Source: Pogonophryne albipinna (taxonomy: Eukaryota; Chordata; Actinopteri; Perciformes; Artedidraconidae). Taken from it: a DNA stretch of 64,000 bases. Positions 59,777 to 64,000 of the stretch are shown piece by piece; the first letter of the stretch is position 1, and each line of letters begins with the position of its first letter. The stretch covers positions 150,001 through 214,000 of the forward strand of contig JAPTMU010000280.1 in NCBI GenBank assembly GCA_028583405.1, in the 5' to 3' direction. The notes under the pieces are model-generated. The model was given only the letters and a program-made list of their open reading frames with translations. It made no database searches and had not been told where the DNA came from. The position numbers and the translations under genes are program-made.

Positions 59777-60194
59777 ATAACCCCAGGCGGTAAGTTGTCA
59801 CAGACGTCTCGCTGATTAATCTCATTTTGATGCGTCTCTTAGCCATTTTCTTTTAAAATGTTTTAGGTGACTTAGTGAATGAAAATGAGTGGCTTTTTAT
59901 TAAGTTTGAGCATTATTTTTTTTAACTAACTCCACCCCTCTCTTCTCTCATAGGATAACAGCAAAAATCAAATCAATAAACCAAGGTTTGACAGGAAGGG
60001 GCAAGAGGAAGAGGGGAGAGGAAGGGGGAGGGGGGAGACAACTTCACACAACTTCAAAGGGGCTTCCTTAAAGTTAATAAAGTAATTAAACAACACCTCA
60101 TAAAACATATGACATCCGTCATCAGACATTCATTCTGTTTAGCTTACGTACGTTTTATTGACTAATGCAGTGCCTCGGCCCTGCTGCTGCAAAA

Positions 60195-60440
60195 CGGGGG
60201 TGTTGTAGATACTAACAAAGCACTTATATACTAACAAAGCACTTACATACTAAAAAAGCACTTACATACTAACAAAGCACTTACATACTAACAAAGCACT
60301 TATATACTAACTAAGCACTTACATACTAACAAAGCACTTATATACTAACTAAGCACTTACATACTAAAAAAGCACTTATATACTAACTAAGCACTTACAT
60401 ACTAACAAAGCACTTATATACTAACTAAGCACTTACATAC
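60195..60440. repeat. 19-bp tandem array, part 1
   Basis: The unit CTTACATACTAACAAAGCA repeats with ACATA/ATATA and ACAAA/ACTAA variants. It continues after the LTR at 60441-60837. Confidence 0.95.
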
Positions 60441-60837
60441 TGTCACGATCTGTCTGTGTTGTGTTTTGTCTTGTCTAGATCTGTCTTTGGTTTCCTGTCT
60501 GTGTGTTCCCTCCTACCTGATTGTCTGATTGTGTTCACCTGTTGCCCTTGTGTTTCTGCCTCCCCTGCCCAGCTGTGTCTTGTCCTGTGATTACCCTTCT
60601 ATGTATTTAGTCTTGTCTTCCCCTGTGCTCCATGTCGGTTCATTGTTTGTTTTTCCTGTCTCCCTCCATGTCAGTCACGGTCAGTCTTTCGGTAATGTTT
60701 TTTCCTTGTGCTTTCGTTGTGTTTCATGTCATGTTTTTTGTCATCGGCTTTTGTAATAAAGCTCATTTTTGTTTATAGACCTTTACCCTTTTTGTAGTCT
60801 GCATTTGGGTCCTACCTTTTTTTCCTGAATCCTGACA
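60441..60837 (+). mobile_element. Solo LTR-like element inside the 19-bp array
   Basis: TGTCACGATCTGTCTGTG to GAATCCTGACA, 397 bp, with AATAAA at about 60755. ATACT-type sequence lies on both sides, as expected of a small duplication. An almost identical copy is at 63264-63660. Confidence 0.85.
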
Positions 60838-61176
60838 GATACTAACTAAGCACATACATACTAACAAAGCACTTACATACTAACTAAGCACTTAGATACT
60901 AACTAAGCACTTACATACGAACAAATCACTTATATACTAAGCACTTACATACTAACAAAGCACTTATATACTAACAAAGCACTTAGATAATAACTAAGCA
61001 CTTATATACTAACTAAGCACTTACATATTAACAAAGCACTTATATACTAACTAAGCACTTACATACTAACAAAGCACTTATATACCGACAAAGCACTTAT
61101 ATACTGACAAAGCACTTAGATACTAACAAAGCACTTATATACTAACAAAGCACTTATATACTAACGAAGCACTTAC
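60838..61176. repeat. 19-bp tandem array, part 2
   Basis: Same unit as 60195-60440. It ends at the GCACTTAC duplication of the hAT element. Confidence 0.95.
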
Positions 61177-61343
61177 CAGAGATGAGGACTCGAGTTTGTG
61201 ACTCGGACTCGAGTCACACTTAAGTCGCACACACAGAGACTTCAGACTTGACTTGGACTCCTGCTCAAAAGACTTCGGACTCGACTTGGACTCGTGTTTT
61301 GGGACTCGTGAACAATCATTGTGTTTTCTATTTTTGGCGTGTT

Positions 61344-61622
61344 AAAGGTGGGGTAGATAAGTTTGAGAAACCGGCTCGAGATCGCTAGAATTTGAAAATA
61401 CACAACCGGAGAAAATCTGCCACTTCCTCACAGAGCCCCTCCTCCAACACACACGACCAATGAGGGCACGAGATAAGTTTGTGCCCCGATGGGAGGCTGA
61501 CAGGCAGGTAGGCCATCCAGTTATTTTAGCCGGGCCGGCTATCGGGATGTTAAGAGCATTCCATGGAATATAACAAAAAGTGTATCTCGAGCCGGTTTCT
61601 CAAACTTACCTACCCCACCTTT
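61344..61622. mobile_element. MITE with AAAGGTGGGGTAG termini, copy 2
   Basis: Inverted ends as at 35315-35663, with an internal deletion of about 70 bp relative to that copy. It is nested in the hAT element. Confidence 0.85.
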
Positions 61623-61645
61623 AACATTAACATCATGGTAACACC

Positions 61646-61830
61646 ATGGCGACCGGCGGCACACTTGCAGCTGTACCGCTTGTAATTAGGTTCAACTATA
61701 AAAACTTCGAACAAAACGCCGGCGGCACCAACAAAAGGAGCGCACACTGCAAAGTCTGCAATATTAAAATCAAGGATGCTGGTGCAACAACGTCAAATTT
61801 CATCAGGCACTTGAAAACTCACCTGGAGAG
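61646..61830 (+). CDS. BED zinc-finger exon of a hAT transposase
   Basis: The frame starts MATGGTLAAVPLVIRF and carries AHCKVCNIKIKDAG and TSNFIRHLKTHLER, the Cys-x2-Cys ... His-x3-His pattern of a BED finger, the DNA-binding part of hAT transposases. A GTCAG donor follows at 61831; without splicing the frame stops at 61843. The rest of the transposase (DDE core, hAT dimerisation domain) is absent, so this copy is not autonomous. Confidence 0.75.
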
Positions 61831-63042
61831 GTCAGTCACATGAACGCATATGGACGGTTAGCAAACATGTTTAGCTCAGCATCAGCTATGTAATGTTAAC
61901 TTAGCTTGCTACTAGCTTTGTAACTGAATATTTGAAAAGATGAGTGAATGTTTGCTTGTCACACTTGTTTGCGTTGAGTGGCGTTGACATCCAACTCTTG
62001 ACATGACATAAAAAAGGTCGGTAACGTTAATCATTACGTTCCGCTGCCACCATCTACTGGCTAACGTTAAACGTAGAAAAATACATAGTTACATACATAA
62101 ATACATCTGTCTGTTTATAGGCAGGTTACAGGTTTATTGTTGACCACGTAACGTTAATGTTACAGGTTTATCAGGTTACCATTACACTGGGTTTGAGTGA
62201 GAGGATAGAGGAATATGTTTATTTATAGTAGACTTAAAAGATGTAATTAGAGACCCAGTGTAATTAAACAATACGGTTGCAGAGGTCAAATTTTTACATT
62301 TTTGTCCACTGGCCAAATGGCTAGCCTAGTGAATGTTGAAATTTTACCAGCCACTCAATAGATTGCCATTGTTATTTTTGGCTGGTGCGTGCAACATACA
62401 GTACCAGCCACTTGATGATTTACCAGCATTTGGCTGGTAAATGGTGTTAATGGTAGATATCTCTTTTGGAACAGGTCATGTTTTAATATCACCAGTTCAG
62501 TATATTTCAGATAATATTGCAGCAATAGTTTTTTAGTTGCAAATGGCACAGAACAAATGTTTACTTTTAAATACTTTTAACACAGTTTCCCTGCGGGGGA
62601 TTAATAAAGTATTTGTGATACTGATTTCTGATTCTGAAGTGTTTTGCTTATAAATTGTTTGCATTTAGCTAAAGTGTCCTCATATTGCATTGCAATAGCC
62701 TGTTTAAAGTGATCATATAACAAACAACTAATCAGTACTGATACTGTATGCTAATAGATATAGGAGTGATAATAATACAGTAAATGCTTTGAATTTTTTA
62801 GATATAGCTGTGCAGTATTCTTAACAGACTGGATAGCACCAGACAATAGAAGGCTTATTACAACCAGAAGAGACATGAGACTTTTATTTTTTAGAGACTT
62901 GAGACTTGACTTGGACTCGTGACCAAAGACTTGAGACTTGATCAAGTCTCACCCCACAAAGACTTGAGACTTGACTTGGACTCGTGACCAAAGACTTGAG
63001 ACTTGACTTGGACTTGCAAAAAAAGACTTGTGAATATCTCTG

Positions 63043-63263
63043 GCACTTACATACTAACAAAGCACTTATATACTAACAAAGCACTTACATACTAAAAAAG
63101 CACTTACATACTAACAAAGCACTTACATACTAACAAAGCACTTACATACTAACAAAGCACTTATATACTAACTAAGCACTTACATACTAAAAAAGCACTT
63201 ATATACTAACTAAGCACTTACATACTAACAAAGCACTTATATACTAACTAAGCACTTACATAC
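63043..63263. repeat. 19-bp tandem array, second unit
   Basis: Matches 60220-60440 with a constant offset of 2823 bp. Confidence 0.95.
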
Positions 63264-63660
63264 TGTCACGATCTGTCTGTGTTGTGTTTTGTCTTGTCTA
63301 GATCTGTCTTTGGTTTCCTGTCTGTGTGTTCCCTCCTACCTGATTGTCTGATTGTGTTCACCTGTTGCCCTTGTGTTTCTGCCTCCCCTGCCCAGCTGTG
63401 TCTTGTCCTGTGATTACCCTTCTATGTATTTAGTCTTGTCTTCCCCTGTGCTCCATGTCGGTTCATTGTTTGTTTTTCCTGTCTCCCTCCATGTCAGTCA
63501 CGGTCAGTCTTTCGGTAATGTTTTTTCCTTGTGCTTTCGTTGTGTTTCATGTCATGTTTTTTGTCATCGGCTTTTATAATAAAGCTCGCTTTTGTTTATA
63601 GACCTTTACCCTTTTTGTAGTCTGCATTTGGGTCCTACCTTTTTTTCCTGAATCCTGACA
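63264..63660 (+). mobile_element. Second copy of the solo LTR-like element
   Basis: Same length (397 bp) as 60441-60837, with only a few differences seen (for example TTTTATAATAAAGCTCGC in place of TTTTGTAATAAAGCTCAT). It arose by duplication of array plus LTR, not by a second insertion. Confidence 0.9.
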
Positions 63661-64000
63661 GATACTAACTAAGCACATACATACTAACAAAGCACTTACA
63701 TACTAACTAAGCACTTAGATACCAACTAAGCACTTACATACGAACAAATCACTTATATACTAAGCACTTACATACTAACAAAGCACTTATATACTAACAA
63801 AGCACTTAGATAATAACTAAGCACTTAGATACTAACTAAGCACTTACATATTAACGAAGCACTTATATACTAACTAAGCACTTACATACTAACAAAGCAC
63901 TTATATACCGACAAAGCACTTATATACTGACAAAGCACTTAGATACTAACAAAGCACTTATATACTAACAAAGCACTTATATACTAACGAAGCACTTACA
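63661..64000. repeat. 19-bp tandem array to window end
   Basis: Matches 60838-61176 at the same 2823-bp offset. At the last base (position 64000) it reads on into the array (CTTACA) where the first unit has the hAT junction (CTTACC). Confidence 0.95.

Larger units (their letters stand above)
61177..63042 (+). mobile_element. hAT transposon, internally deleted, with 8-bp TSD
   Basis: The ends CAGAGATGAGGACTCGAG and TGAATATCTCTG share the inverted core CAGAGAT. GCACTTAC flanks both sides (61169-61176 and 63043-63050). Subterminal repeats of GACTTGAGACTTGACTTGG lie near both ends. It carries a BED-finger exon and a nested MITE, but no transposase core or dimerisation region was found. Confidence 0.9.

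Noticed and set aside
60529..60756. 75-codon ORF, repeated identically at 63352-63579
   Set aside because: Lies wholly inside the LTR; Cys/Ser/Val-rich composition reflects T-rich LTR sequence.

Overview
The window looks like a teleost, probably percomorph, nuclear genome. Genes have many short GC-rich exons with GT/AG introns in AT-rich DNA. Long (GT)n/(CA)n tracts and fish-type repeats are everywhere: hAT and TTAA-type MITEs, non-LTR retrotransposon 3' ends with ATT-type tails, and LTRs starting TGTCACG. There are no bacterial operons and no rRNA, tRNA or CRISPR that I can see. Exons were assembled by hand from splice sites, reading frame and family knowledge. No database search was possible.

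Left part (1-27 kb): a 1.7 kb polypyrimidine satellite is followed by the 3' nine-tenths of an endophilin-A gene (sh3gl2-like, + strand, eight coding exons, 2554-7300). A repeat-filled 3' region follows, then a complete anp32 gene (anp32b-like, + strand, seven coding exons, 14785-24712, 257 aa). The sixth intron of anp32 holds a 2.7 kb transposon-like element with a THAP-domain ORF and a 13-bp tandem array.

Middle (27-44 kb): a complete coronin-2 gene (coro2a-like, - strand, thirteen exons, 27175-40604, about 528 aa) is convergent with anp32. Its introns hold two inverted copies of a 37-bp minisatellite element, TTAA-type MITEs, a LINE reverse-transcriptase fragment and paired GT/CA tracts. 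The set endophilin-A, ANP32 and coronin-2 matches both the human chromosome 9 group (SH3GL2, ANP32B, CORO2A) and its chromosome 15 paralogues (SH3GL3, ANP32A, CORO2B). Residue choices favour the chromosome 9 group. Next comes a two-exon - strand gene (41952-44269). It appears to join the signal peptide and first segment of an ENDOD1-like secreted nuclease to a Thr-rich, N-glycosylatable mucin-like tail with a hydrophobic C-terminus. This is the most novel protein candidate here.

Right part (44-64 kb): no intact host gene was recognised. It holds a second array of the 72-bp minisatellite found in the endophilin intron, and a single Tec-family kinase exon with an in-frame stop, cut at its edge by an 8-bp-TSD MITE. 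It also holds several TIR elements with clear target-site duplications, a nested LTR insertion inside a duplicated segment, a broken gag-like ORF, a possible miRNA-like hairpin, and a roughly 2.8 kb repeat unit of 19-bp arrays, LTR and a BED-finger hAT element that runs to the window end.
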